NCBI GenBank assembly: GCA_023101725.1
Contig: JALJCO010001098.1
Span: forward strand, 1 to 64,000
DNA from: Atherinomorus stipes
Lineage: Eukaryota; Chordata; Actinopteri; Atheriniformes; Atherinidae
Length of the DNA stretch: 64,000 nucleotides
Direction: 5' to 3'
The stretch's first letter is position 1. The number at the start of each line of letters is the position of its first letter. The notes beneath the pieces are model-generated. The model did not search any database. It had not been told where the DNA came from and saw nothing but the letters and a program-made list of their open reading frames with translations. Made by a program: the position numbers and the translations under genes. Below are positions 52,000 to 64,000 of this stretch, one piece after another.

Positions 52000-53717
52000 A
52001 ATGGTCACCAAAACTCATACTCAGTTCTAAAGCAAATACTGATATCGGGCTAATAATATTTTGCATGTCTAATGATAGAGACATCCATCTGACTTTATTT
52101 GGTCACAGCTAATAAGTAATTGCTAAATAACCAACTCTAAAAAAGCTACCATAGTTACACCTTGTAGCTGACAGGCCTGACTTCCCACTATAAGTTTACA
52201 TAAATCTTTTAATGTGAGATGTAAAGATTCGTTGGTGTGGAAATATGTAATCATGGTGGCGACTGCTTGTTTCAACTACAATGTGTCGAGGCACGAAACA
52301 AAAACACCTTATAAACAAAACTTGTAGCATAAACATGCAGTACTGCTCCTGTTCTGTGTGGTTCCCTGCACTAATTAAAAACAAGAAATCATAATAAAAT
52401 ATTAAGCAGCTTTTATTGAAGCAGCTTTAATAGAATATTAAGTATTTGATAGCTCAAGAAGCAGTCAAAAACCATTGCACAAAATATCTTTCTTTGAAAT
52501 CTCTGACAAAACACAAATCTGCAGTCAGGATTCACATGAAGGAAATTTTACTGCTGTGCAAATTAAATGAAAAAGAAATAAAACAACAACAAAAGGACTT
52601 GTCCTGTAATGAGAAGAGTCGGTTTGCATGATTACTTATGCACACAGAATCCAGAAACATTTACAGTAACCATGACTATGCTCAGTGGCCTCTTCCTTTC
52701 AACTTCCTTTCTCCTTTTTCCCTGCACCTCGTTTGCCTCCAGCTCTTTGATCTCTCTCCACTTTCTTGTCACGACTCCAGCCACTCATGCATATGCCCCG
52801 CTATCATGTTGTGTCAGAACAACAGAGGCAGCAGCTCTGGAGAGATTGATGACGGGTGTGTTTGAAGGATGAGAGATTTCAAAATGCTCCCTTCTTCCTC
52901 CAGCTGTTCCCATCCAGAATATTTGATAAGTGGTGGAATGTTAAGTAACAGCCAGTTTACCAAAATTAACATTTTTCACTGTTTATTCACTTTTAACAGC
53001 ACATCTTTCAGCCTTTCCCCTGAAATTTAAAGTGAGCATATTTATCATAATTTACTTACCATATCAGTGAAGATTTTTCAAAATTTTGTCTTTATGCCAG
53101 TTTCAATTGGTTTACAGCCTGAAAACAGTGCTTTTGACTCATTTTGGACATTCTGGATGATGTGTCGGGGCTTTGTGGAGTCATCTTTTTCCCTATGTCA
53201 CCTCATGGATCGCCTTTCAGGTGTCAGGTTGTTGATTTTTCTGAATTTCTCTCTCTCTCCTGGCTTCATCTCTTAAACCAGCCCCAAAACATCTCTCTGG
53301 AGTACAGCACCTTTTGTAAGTGCTGCATTGCTGAATAAATAATTCACGCTAACATACAGAAGTTTCTATTTGTGTATTTGTACGTGCATACATACATATT
53401 TGTGTACTGAGTGCCACCGGTTCAGCACCTCACACTTCCACCCACGCTTAGTGCACTTTCTGTTGCCGTCAGTTCTCTGATCTTATAATGGGAACACCGC
53501 AAGCTACAGCAAAGGTTGGTTTATAGCAGCAGTTTTTTCGTGTGTGGGGAAAAGACGAGGGAGGAAAACATACATGGGAGTACTAGAATTGATTTTTAAC
53601 TGTATGTTTTATGGTTTGAAGAAGCAAAAACAATCTTATGTAACTACCACCTGCAAATGAATAAAAAAAAACTATTTAAAACTCTTCATCATCTCAAATC
53701 CTGAATGCCAGAATGCC
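52000..53717. other. upstream DNA without recognised genes
   Basis: No exon with family resemblance on either strand. Confidence 0.5.
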
Positions 53718-53721
53718 TTAA

Positions 53722-55023
53722 AGTGCTGATGACACGACCTTAACTTCAAGTAACTTTGCCATACAACAACACACCAACACAAAATAAGTACCTCTGCGCA
53801 GTTAGAAGTCAATCAGACGTGTATTTACGTAAATATCCGATGTTTAAGAGGTGCGCTTAGAGCAGCTAGCTCTTCGTTAGCAAAACTTAGCTTTCGTGAC
53901 GTGACGTCAGCGAGATAAAGAGTTGCGGTTGGCTTGTTGATCATCAGTCAGTTCAGAAGAGTGTGATGATGCTGAGGAATTTGGGGAAATCAAATTTTAC
54001 AAGCTAGAACCGGAGTAGAACCGTAGCCAGCTGCCTACAGTCTGTCTCTCAGCCTCAGGTCCACTCGATTCAGCTAAAAGCCTGCAATGTCGACACCGAG
54101 CGGACTCAGAACTGTAAGAAGCGACCCAGAACAGCACAAGCAGACCCACAACCGTTATGGAACTGCACCGGTTCGACATAAAGTCAGGCATGACAGAGGA
54201 GAGGCACTTGTTCCTTGTGTTAGCTTAATACTAACCGGGTAACCAGTAAGCTCGTGGCTAGCTGCTAACGAGTTAGCTCGCGACAAATAATTAGCCTGTA
54301 AAAATGAGAAGATAAATTCCATGGTTCCAGCGGAGTTTTAAATAGTTCCCGTTTATAAGGATGAGGCTGGAGGGAAGGATGCATCTTTGGAAGCAGCTGG
54401 AGGAGATCTGATGACCGAAGACGTCCTCATATAACCGAACAGCAGCTGTCTGTCCATACAGCAGATGTATGACTGATGTGATGAAGCAATGGAGGTTGAA
54501 AAAAGACTTTTCCAGCGGCGGCGATGACTGCACTTACATGTGTTATAAGTCTCAACAGCTCTAGTAAACAGACGCTGTAGACAGGAGAGACATGCAAAGG
54601 GCTCCTACTGTTACCAAGTAAGTCTGACTCTGACCTGCTTCTTTATCCTCTTCAAAATAAAATTCTGGATCTGTAGGAAACCTAAATAAACTAACGCTGT
54701 ACTTATGAGCTTTTAAACATTAACTGTCAATACAATTTTAAGGCTGAGTCATTACTGTTTGTCTATAAAACTGGATAAGGAACTTAAAAACCACAATGAA
54801 GCCATTTACTTCAATGTTAAATGAGCTGAGAACGTTCTAGGGCAGACGTCACGTCCGGTTTCGGCAAACAGCGCCACCGTCTGGTCAGATGTGTTGAAAT
54901 GCAGCGATGTTTCCTGATAACTCATCTATGTAGCTGCGCTTGTTTCTGTTACATAGATCATCATGAGGAACATTTTTGTTTATAAAACATGGCAAAAAAT
55001 GTGAAAAACGGGCCATCAGCACT
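53722..55023. mobile_element. second TTAA-flanked DNA element
   Basis: TTAA (53718-53721) precedes AGTGCTGATGACACG; GGCCATCAGCACT is followed by TTAA (55024-55027). Ends AGTGCTGATG / CATCAGCACT are perfect over 10 bp. Like the element at 40352 it starts with AG after TTAA. 1302 bp, no transposase. It holds a CRE-like TGACGTCA at about 53903-53910 and a short broken frame near 53960-54230 containing EFGEIKFYKLEPE. Confidence 0.8.
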
Positions 55024-55029
55024 TTAAAA

Positions 55030-55790
55030 CAACATCTCACAAGTTTCCAACTTCAATCTGTGCTTCTCTTTGAAGGCACACAGATATTTATCACGCAGCC
55101 CTGCAGCATCTGAGACCGAGAAACCACACTTTCCAACTGCGTACAGCCCAGGCATCACGTCAGCTGCATTTTGCTTTATGGCAACACATCACACCAACAA
55201 CTGCACATCAACACACCAGCTGCTTTGAATGTGCACTGTGGCTGATTCAGCAGAGAAATACAAGAACTATTAGTGGAGGAAGAAAGGGACACAGCAAGAA
55301 ACAAGAAAAGAAAAGAGTAAACGCTGGACTGACTTTTACTGGCTGGAGGGAGCTCAGAGAAGAGGCAGGATGCAAGATAGTTGGTCAATTAGTTTTCATT
55401 TGGGAGCGGCAGTCTGAAAATCAGCCAAAGTTCAGGAATGAGGCTTTAAGTGTTCTAAGAAAGAAAGACAACATCAAAAAGTGCTAAAAGCTTTACAGCT
55501 TTTATCTCTCTTTGGAAAGTGTTTAAAGTAATTCACAGGACAAAACAAGAAATATCTAAAGGGTTAGAAGGAAATAAGTCATTGCAGGGATAACTCCATT
55601 TTATTGATTCATCCACACGTTTTTTTACGTCATTCTTTTTATCCTTCTGCTTTGTTTTTTTTTTTTTTTTTATTTCAAATATTACTTAGGACCTTTGCTG
55701 CATCACAAAAAAAGCACAACACGTTTTTTCGTGTTTACTGTTACACGGAAAAGGAAGTTACAGTCAGTAAAGTAAAAGTAGTGATTCACA
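55030..55790. other. upstream DNA without recognised genes
   Basis: Poly-T run at 55655-55671; nothing else identified. Confidence 0.5.
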
Positions 55791-55796
55791 ACATTG

Positions 55797-56055
55797 TCGG
55801 CCCGATACCGGTATCGGCTGATATTAGCTTCAAAACCAGCCCGATATTGACCCAATATTGTCAGATATTTTTTCTCATTTTATTTGTTTTGTTTGATAGG
55901 GCCAGAACATACAAAAAAAAAAAAAAAAAACTTCAAAATATTTCAGATTTAGCCAAAAAGCTAGTTTTCATCTGTTTTCCCCAGATTTTAAATGAGGAAA
56001 TACAGAGATATCAAACTTTAAACAGTTTATATATATACAGTATACATACATATAC

Positions 56056-56134
<79 letters not shown>

Positions 56135-56135
56135 A
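55797..56135. repeat. GCCGATACCGGTATCGG repeat end and long (TA)n(CA)n
   Basis: GTCGGCCCGATACCGGTATC, GGCTGATATTAGC is the end of a GATA-rich DNA transposon like those at 5130 and 48496. It is followed by poly-A (55913-55930) and a (TA)n tract ending in (CA)n at 56066-56134. Confidence 0.6.
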
Positions 56136-56289
56136 TATTTCATATGGTGCATGACTGAGTAAAACAGATTTTTTATGACCCTTAGCATGCTAAGATTGAC
56201 AGCTCAGGTTAAATCAAAATCTGCAGCAATGCTGCAGCACAGGAGTGTAGCGGGCTGCATACAGCAACAATGATTTATTATTTTTTTTA

Positions 56290-56500
56290 TATACACTTTA
56301 TTCATTTCAATTAGCAAGCCAATTAGGAAATTCATTCTCTGCATTTTCACCCATCTCTGGTTGAACCTGAGAGCAGTGGGCTGCTATTTAAAGCGCCTGG
56401 GGAGCAGTTGGTGGTGGGGTTAAGGAACTTGCTCAAGGGTCCACAGTGGTTCACGTAAGTGCCGTATCGGGGACTCGAACCCGGGTCTGCTGCGCCCATG
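56290..56500 (-). mobile_element. tRNA-derived SINE, copy 2
   Basis: Minus strand: GGGCGCAGCAGACCCGGGTT, CGAGTCCCCGATACGG (B box) and the body CCTTGAGCAAGTTCCTTAAC, GCGCTTTAAATAGCAGCCCA, GGTTCAACCAGAGATGGG, ending AATTTCCTAATTGGCTTGCT. Same family as 48911 and 59977; the A-box end is truncated. Confidence 0.85.
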
Positions 56501-59500
56501 TATGATTGAAATATCATTTTGTTTTTGACTTGACTCCACAGAGACCTCTGCAGATTAAACCATAAGTCAGCTCAACAATCTTCAAGGGATGTATTTTGTT
56601 GTTTGAATGGAATTGTACCCTTTGCTGCTGTTATTTACAGAAAATGACCACAATTGTGTAATTACTTGGGAAAAAGAAAACTTTTGAGTAGCCAAAGCTG
56701 CGTGTTTGCTCCAATAGATAAGCCAGAGCTACTTAAATATCAGTTTTTATGAAGATCATATTAAATTCTAAAATATGAATTTATCGGTTATCACGATTGG
56801 TGGAAATTTTTCTTATCATTCATCACTAAGAAAAAGTGACAATTTAAAGAAAAGGAGCAATGTTTCCAAAACATTTCCATATGATGTATGGATTGCACAA
56901 ATATGAGGATCAAGTGTCTCCAACACAAATACACGAATCTAATGGATGGTTTTGGTAGATTTGACAGATTTCCATTACTCTTGAAGTAAATCTTTGACTC
57001 TCATCTTTTCATGTATGGATGTTTGCAAGGGATCTGGAATTAATTCATCCTTCTGTAAAAGTAATCTAGAAAATAAAGATGCTTGCTTTACTCCTCCCTT
57101 TTTGAGTTTCTTAATGCTCCTGTGAAAGAAAATGATCATTTGTCTCGATAAAAGCTGTAGGGTATCATTTCATTCCTAATTTTTCAGGCAATTTATTTGA
57201 CAACCAACAAAGTGTGTAAGCTAGTGGAAAATTTTCTATCAGACAAACTGAGAATGAACAAAAATGTTTAAAAAGTCTATAAAAACTGGCTGTTATACTT
57301 TAAAATTCACTATTTCAACTCCTTTGCCCTAAAACAGTCTTCAAGGATGATGGTTTCACTAGCTCGTGGCAGCGTGTGGCTACAGAGTAGTAACTGTAAA
57401 TAGAAAAAACACAATGATTGGTACTGTAATTAAAGATCAATAAGTACCGAGGGGCAGAAAGCCACTGTGACCTTGCTCTTTATTTAGAGGCACCAACAGA
57501 TCAGGGACCTGCTGCCTGAGCTAGATGCTATTTTTACTCCTTATAATAAATATTTTAGGAGGGTGAAGAAGCATTTAGGGAAAATCTGTGAGTGTGAGGC
57601 AGGAGTTGTCAAACACTGTCACGCCTCTTCCAGCTGGTGCTTTGGCCTGGCAAAGATGGCTGCTGTCAGGGCCAAAAAACCCCTACTACTTTACTGTCTC
57701 TTTAAGGCTCTGTTCCGCTGTGACAGCCAATCACACGCCAGAAAATGTGGTTAGGCCGTCCTTGTCAACGACCTTGATAGAAGAGGATGTATGAGGATGT
57801 GTAGGAGAGGATGGGAATGCTGAATGAGGGAAAGGTGGAACGAGTCTCTTCCAGACATCCTCTCCGTTGCTCCAGTCCATCTCTCGCTCTCTTTTCTCCA
57901 TCCATCAATTCCATCACCTCACCCCATTCACTTAAACCCACAATCCTCCCCTCTATCTTCTGACAGTTCTGCAGAGTGTTGCATAATTCCCAGCATGGGG
58001 GAGGTTAGGATGGAGGTGAGGAAAGGCGAGAATGGAAGCGGGCAGAATGACTCACGATGCAACATGCACCACAACGCCACACTCAGCTGAACCAGTGAAA
58101 CCACATAGTTCATCACCACCAAGAAGGAATTTCACCCTCAGCTACCCTATGCTGTCCATCATCTCTGCATGAGCTGATGGAGAAATTATTCAGAAGTTTC
58201 ACTAATTCGGGCATAAGACATGAAATTCTGATGTCACTGTAGTGTGAAAATAGAGCTTTCTGACATCAGATATCCTATAATTACCATGCCTTAACTTTTT
58301 TTATGAGTAACTAATACAGATATATGCACAAGTTTTAATTATAAAAGTAGACGGTGGCATGAAACCTAAATAATCTTCTGACCAACTGTAGTAATGACAT
58401 TATGTTTGTTGCTTTTTTCACCATAAACTGAACAATATTTTAGAACCAGATACAGAAAAGTTCTGCAAAGAGTAAGGAGAAAAGAGTTTCTTTTTTTTCC
58501 CACTAAAGCAGGAGTATAATTATTGTAATTACATTTCATTTAAAGGAAAAAATGCATGTAAAAATCTAAACAAAAAAAATTATAGTTAACAGTTAACAGC
58601 TGCAAATGAGCTCATTTTTAAGTGAGTTTGAAGGAAATAAAACTGCTGAGTGAATCTGATGACACCTGAAACACTGGAGGCAAAATAATAAGCAAGAACT
58701 CCAGATGGAGGAAACAAATCATTGTGTAAATAAACATCTTGTAGCTGATTGTCTATCAAGCTTAATGTTTTATAGAGAAGATGACTTCAACCTTCAGGTT
58801 GGAAGAGTTCCTGTAAAAAGAAGTCAGACTGTTCTGAAGTGTTGATACAAAATTATGTAACTTATTTTCTAGACAACTTCACGGTCCGAGTTGCAAATTT
58901 AATGTTTTCAATAAAAAAAGACACATATGATGTAAATTATGGTTCTATTAACATAAAACATGATAAAACATGCTGTTTTGTGATTAAGTTAATATTTTAT
59001 GGGTGTTTTCTCCCTCATCCTGGCATTCCGTCGGCACTGATTAGTCTGTAAAATAATCAGAAAGAATCATGAAATCTGCAAATACACAGACTGTATAAAG
59101 TTTTGTTACTGCCTTTTAAAGTTAAATGAGTCAGAAGTCATCACATTTGGAAAATGGACTGAGCTGGACAGTGACACGACACCAGAGTTTATGGAAAAAC
59201 CCATCAGAGCTCTGCGTCTAACTGTAATAGTGTGCATTTTCAAAATGACCCTATAGAACCGATCATAAGGAGTGAACCTTATGCTGATTGAAAATGTGGG
59301 AATGACTTGCATAAAATGCATGAAGCACTGTCAGTGTGGTGTCTCAGTAAGCAACTGCACCCTCCATTTTGCTATACATTAGTACGAGTTAGTAACGCAG
59401 GCATACAGCTTTGTAATTCATGCCCTTTGTTCCCACTCCGATCCTCCTTTTAGTTATTTCTAAACATTTTCAGTGGTCTTTAAATTGTGATTATGAAGTT

Positions 59501-59976
59501 TTTAGCCAAAGATCACCAAACCTGTGCCACTTCCCTTGACTGCTTCAGCAGAGTGCCAGTAGCTCATTAGCAATTCACCTCAGAGTTGTGGCAAGAGTCA
59601 GTTAACCGATTGTAGCACACCAGCCTGACTAACGCCGTGTATAGCCTGGGCTCCCTCCATCGGAAAGGGATTTCAACTCTGGTAAAAAATAAAAGTCCTG
59701 CGAGGAGGTAGGACTTTATGACATCTTTTTCAGCAACTCAGTTCTCCAACCATAAACAGGCGGCCAGAGAGGAGTGACAATTTAATGATGCCCTTTTTAA
59801 TGTCTTAAATGAGCTGCACATCTTTAAAACCACAACAACTTGCTGCTCAGAGGGCTTTCCACTTACAAAAAGAGGTTTGCGTCACTTCTGTGTTTCTCTG
59901 ATTGGTTCTCTCCGGTTCACTTTGTTCCTGTTAGTTCTGCCTCTCGTCTCGCATTGGAATTTTGGGGAAAATTTGG
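56501..59976. other. upstream DNA without recognised genes
   Basis: About 3.5 kb. Mostly AT-rich. Open frames at 57560-58090 lie in more GC-rich sequence but show no family resemblance or conserved splice pattern. Confidence 0.45.
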
Positions 59977-60175
59977 GGAGTGGGTAGCCTAGAGTCCCTG
60001 ACATGGCACTCAGGTGAACCCCTGAGCAAGGTCCTTAACCCCCACGAACTGCTCCCTGGGCGCTTTAATTAGCAGTCCTGCTCTCTGGTTCAACCTGAGA
60101 TGGATTAAATGCAGAGAATAAATTTCCTAATTGGCACTCTAATTGGGATTAATAAAGAATATATTATCATTGATA
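59977..60175 (+). mobile_element. tRNA-derived SINE, copy 3 (head deleted), with (TAA)n tail
   Basis: Plus strand: GAGTGGGTAGCCTAGAG, then CACTCAGGTGAACCCC, CTGAGCAAGGTCCTTAACCC, GCGCTTTAATTAGCAG, GGTTCAACCTGAGATGG and TTTCCTAATTGGCAC. The B-box region between the head and body is deleted compared with the 48911 copy. TAA repeats follow at 60178-60215. Confidence 0.85.
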
Positions 60176-60219
60176 TTAATAATAACAATAATAATAATAA
60201 TAATTATTATTATTATATC

Positions 60220-62045
60220 AGTTTCCAATGGAAGTATCCCAGACTGACTTGCTGTGTATCTCATATATACATGGTGATAGTCAGGCTGGTGTGCCAGGCA
60301 AAGAGTCAGTAGTGCTGGTCAGTCCCCCCCCCAAAAAATATTCCAAATCCAGGTCAGAATCTTCATGGGGCTGAGTATTAGCAACAATCTGGCAATATGA
60401 TATGCATCACGATAAAGGAACAGTGATACGGTATACAGATACTATAAGCAAGACAATATATTGCAATATTATGTTTAAAGCATGGTACTCAAAGCTATGT
60501 GTAAACAATGGTGTGTCTGGTGTGATTCATTCACTTAGATAATGTGGAGTTACACTTCAAAGCAATTAGGTTTAAACATCAGCAGTATATATCAGATACT
60601 AGCAGGTATTAGCCTACATGTGCCTAATTCTAATGTTTCTGAAAACATGGTAACTTAACCAACAACCTAAAACCAGACATATTATAAGCAGCTTCAAAGC
60701 AAGTCAGTCTGTAGCAGCAGCAGCTGCACCGTGGTCACATGACTCTGAAAGGAATGCTGGGATATGAAGTTCTTCCACAACAACAGGGACTTTTCTACGT
60801 CTGCGTCATGCAGGACAAACGCCAAAACGTGCCGCGAGAAGGTTCGATGCTCCTTGACGCACTTCACATAGACTTTGTATATAAACCTGACGCCTGTGCT
60901 GTGTTTGGTCTGAATGCACCATTAAACTCTTCCGTCTGATTTATGTATTTGACTGGCTGATAAAACACAAGTTTCCAGATGCAACTCCAGTTTGAGTCAA
61001 TGACAAAAAGGAAATTTACATTTTAATGAAGGGATTTGTGATGCCATCAGTCTGTTTGGAAGAAATCCACAAGCATTTGTGTATTTGAGGGATTGAATTT
61101 TCCTTTCTCCCCTTCCCATCTGTCCTCATTGATGGGATGCCACTTTCCTCCCCATCTTATTTCATCCATTAGAGATGATCATTTCAGTTGGTAAGAAAGT
61201 ACCAGGCCTTTTTCCTGTAAAGTTTCAAATCTGTCCAGCTACTCACCAGAGAAATGACAGCACCCCTTTCATCCATCTCTCTCTTTCCTATTATCTTCAA
61301 TAATCTTGATGTTTTATTTGGTCTGCAAACAAATGTCTCTCTGCCTTCCAAGGGAATCGCACACTTACTCACTTGCACGCTCATACACAAACGGATGTTT
61401 AGAGGTGTCTGGATGACCTTGTAGAGGAAATCACTGGTCATTTATCATGATAGGTCTCCATTGGTGCGAAGAGCAGCAGATTTGATAAGACCTTGAGATG
61501 AGAATCGGTCGATTTAGCGCTGATGGGCCTGAAGAAAACTGTGGACATTAAACCAGTTATGGTCCACCCAGTTATACTATGTACAAAAATGGAGTGGGTT
61601 ATAGCATTTTTCTGAACATTTGTGCCAAATTGTGTTATATTGCAATAAGTCAAGTATTTGCTGCCCCTAACATTTTAGTAGTTTTATCCTGAAGCAAAAC
61701 CTTTAATTCATAAGTAGTAAAGACTTTTTTTAAAACCGGTTAACATGCAGAGAACTAATAATGGAGAGACATATGCTCTACAAGCTAAAAGGAATTAAAT
61801 TAATAGTTTAACAGGAGCTGATGTCAGTTTACTATATAAATAGAAACCTGACAGCTCAGTGTTATTATTGTTCCACTTACATTTGTAGTAATGGCCTGAC
61901 TAGAGTTTTTCTGAGAGAGCATAAATAATTTATTCCATTCTGCAATATTTGTGCCTTTATCAGCATTTTCTAACAGCTTTTAATGCGACCCATCCAGGTG
62001 AATAAAACAAGCGTTTTATTATTAAAAAGGTTGATCACTTAGAGT
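60220..62045. other. upstream DNA without recognised genes
   Basis: No exon or bounded repeat supported. Confidence 0.5.
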
Positions 62046-62302
62046 AGTGCTTCCCAAACTTTTTATGCAACGACCCCCATTTGCCTCACAAATCACCCAT
62101 ATATGAAAAATCAGCTATTCTTACTGAGATAGGGAAAAAGCACCCATAATAACTTTGTTTCTGGACACAGGGTGAAAAAAAATTCTAAATACAAGGCCTG
62201 GAAAATATCAGAAACTTCATAAATAGGGAGGATTAAGTTGCCAATGATCTGGCAACCCAATGAAATTACCTTGGGACCCCCAGTCTGAGAAAGGCTAGTC
62301 TA
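62046..62302. mobile_element. hAT-like MITE, decayed
   Basis: GTAGTGCTTCCCAAACTTTT, with AACGACCCCC at the left and GGGACCCCCAGTCTGAGAAA, GGCTAG at the right. This is the common 'AGTG-TTCCCAAACT ... GACCCC' hAT pattern. Target duplication not clear. Confidence 0.6.
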
Positions 62303-63234
62303 ACATATTTGCAGAGTGCTGTAGTTATTGTTACTCTTCCTAGTGGGACTGCCTCTTGGCTATAAGCAATTAAATAAAAATGTTTAAGGTTTAATTGATA
62401 TTTTCTATGGAATTATTTTCAAATGAATCCCCTGCACTCTGCAGAGGGTGATGTCAGCTATAATGAGCAGGTATTTCAGACAGCAGTGGATTGCATGTGA
62501 AAGGGCGTCTGCAGCAATGGGAGATGTTTAGGAGGCAAAGTCAGCTCCCCTAGCAACCATCAGTGCTACCATTTTACATGTACAGACGGTGATAAAACCA
62601 CAGCGTAATACAGCTCCATTACACAATGATTCTGTAAATAATATCAAATTAAATGAATAAAGTTGCTTTATTTATCTCAGAGGGAACTTCCAATGATAAT
62701 GATGATAACTAAAAAGCACTCTGAGAGTGCAAACCTCCGCTAAGCAGCTCGACTCCTTGATTTTTGTGTGTTCTGGATCACAGTATCCGTAATTTTCTCT
62801 GGATCTGGATCAACTTTCGAAACATTATAGAACTCATTGAGATCCTTTCTTGTAATTTTTTTTTACCAAACACTTGGGCCATTTGTATGGACTTATATGG
62901 AAAAATAAAAAAAGAATTGGCCTGTTAGGGTGATGTTGATGTAAGGCTGTGTAGGCGTTGGTAAGGAGGTTTGATGTTAACCATGGGGTGTCGGTCAGAA
63001 CACACAGGACTGGTCACTCTTACAACAGCACAGTAATGCAACAAATGACAGGCTTACAGGTGAGGCTAGTTAAGGTTAATGCCTGGATGGAAGTGAGTGT
63101 GGTCTATAAACACAGAAATACAAAGCCATGAGGAATTTGCTTGGCAAATTAACACATTCAAGATATTAATTATGACTTATAAGTCCATTACAGTTAGGAC
63201 TTAACATGCATATGTGTTTGAGCCCAACAGTTGC

Positions 63235-63719
63235 GCCCCGTTTCCACCTGTGAGTCTGGGTCGGGTCGGGCCAGGCCGGATAAGGTGGGTTTTGTATAAG
63301 GATGTGTTGATTTCACGTTGTGTCCCCACAGCAAACTGTACCCTTACTCTGGAGGCGGAGTTTTAACCGGATAGCACAGCAATGTGATCGCGTGACATCA
63401 TCGCCGTGCAACACCTTTTAACCAAAACACCGCACCACACGTGACAGAAACAAAAGGAGTCACCCCTGCTTTGTTTTTATGCCAGGTCACGCGGGAAGTG
63501 ACAGATTTTTCAATGAATCAACGGATTGCTGTGTGTTAGCTCCACCTCTTTGGTCCGGATCGGTTAGATCAGTACCCCTACCAAAGGGTACCAAAATAGT
63601 AGGCCAGGTCGGGTCAGGTCGGATATAAGAGTACCTGTCCCAGTTTTATCTGTGGGGACGCACAAAAATGTGGACCGATCCGGCCTGACCCAACCCAGAC
63701 CCGCTGGTGGAAACGGGGC
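63235..63719. mobile_element. MITE with perfect 14-bp GCCCCGTTTCCACC ends
   Basis: GCCCCGTTTCCACC at 63235-63248 and its exact reverse complement at 63706-63719. Sub-terminal GGTCGGGTCGGG and related CCTGACCCAACCC words are also inverted. 485 bp, rich in CG dinucleotides, with GGTACCCTTTGG-like motifs (GGTACC at 63588). No clear target duplication; superfamily not assigned. Confidence 0.8.
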
Positions 63720-64000
63720 TTTACAGTAACTGGCATGTAACAGGTCAGCTAGCTTAATAGCATAAAAAGGCACATGGTGAATGGAGGAACACTTCTGAAT
63801 AAGCAAATCAGCTAAATAACATTATAGGCTAAATAAACATCCTGTTCAGGCAGAAATAGAACTAGTTACTTACAGTTCTTTACAGATGCACACAGTTCAC
63901 CATATTCACCTGCTAGAAGTCTGTCCAACAGTCCTACCTCGTCGTGCTCACTGCTGCTCATAAGTTTCATTTCTGCATCCTGACATCATGTGCTCAGCTG

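Noticed and set aside
57560..58120. Overlapping ORFs on both strands as a possible gene
   Set aside because: No domain, no splice partner and no start context; GC-richer sequence alone extends chance frames.

Overview
The window is animal genomic DNA, almost certainly from a ray-finned (teleost) fish. The one host gene I can demonstrate is a split Na+/K+-ATPase alpha-subunit gene on the minus strand. Most of the other recognisable sequence is DNA transposons, MITE-like elements, tRNA-derived SINEs, LINE 3' tails and microsatellites of kinds common in teleosts. No rRNA, CRISPR or operon-like structure is present.

Host gene (minus strand, reading right to left): ten coding exons of an atp1a3-like gene. 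They run from the start-codon exon at 34642-34647 to the exon with the DKTGT phosphorylation motif at 3261-3459. All nine introns have GT/AG boundaries and consistent phase. The joined exons give 1219 nt, about 406 residues: N-terminus, M1-M2, the TGES actuator domain, M3-M4 and the start of the phosphorylation domain. The remaining exons (nucleotide-binding domain, M5-M10) must lie beyond the left edge. The N-terminus, the SPDCTHDN loop and the GLETGK segment point to the alpha-3 (neuronal) paralogue. A CpG-enriched stretch at about 34650-35170 is the likely 5'UTR and promoter.

Layout. 1-3260: part of a downstream intron, with a LINE tail. 3261-15666: nine coding exons with repeat-loaded introns; the 4.7-kb intron 7766-12475 holds two Tc1-like transposons, each itself interrupted by a MITE. 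15667-34641: a 19-kb first intron with hAT-like elements, a 2-kb element flanked by AT, SINEs and LINE tails. 34642-35200: first exon and presumed promoter. 35200-64000: upstream DNA in which I find no convincing host gene, but many transposons: two elements flanked by TTAA, a hAT BED-finger relic, a third Tc1-like element interrupted by a hAT MITE, SINEs, and an element with GCCCCGTTTCCACC ends.

I do not see a novel multi-gene system. The best leads are an intron that appears to split an exon I remember as a single 269-nt exon in mammals, the nested transposon stacks with readable target duplications, three near-perfect short-loop hairpins inside repeats, and two TTAA-flanked elements sharing an AG start.
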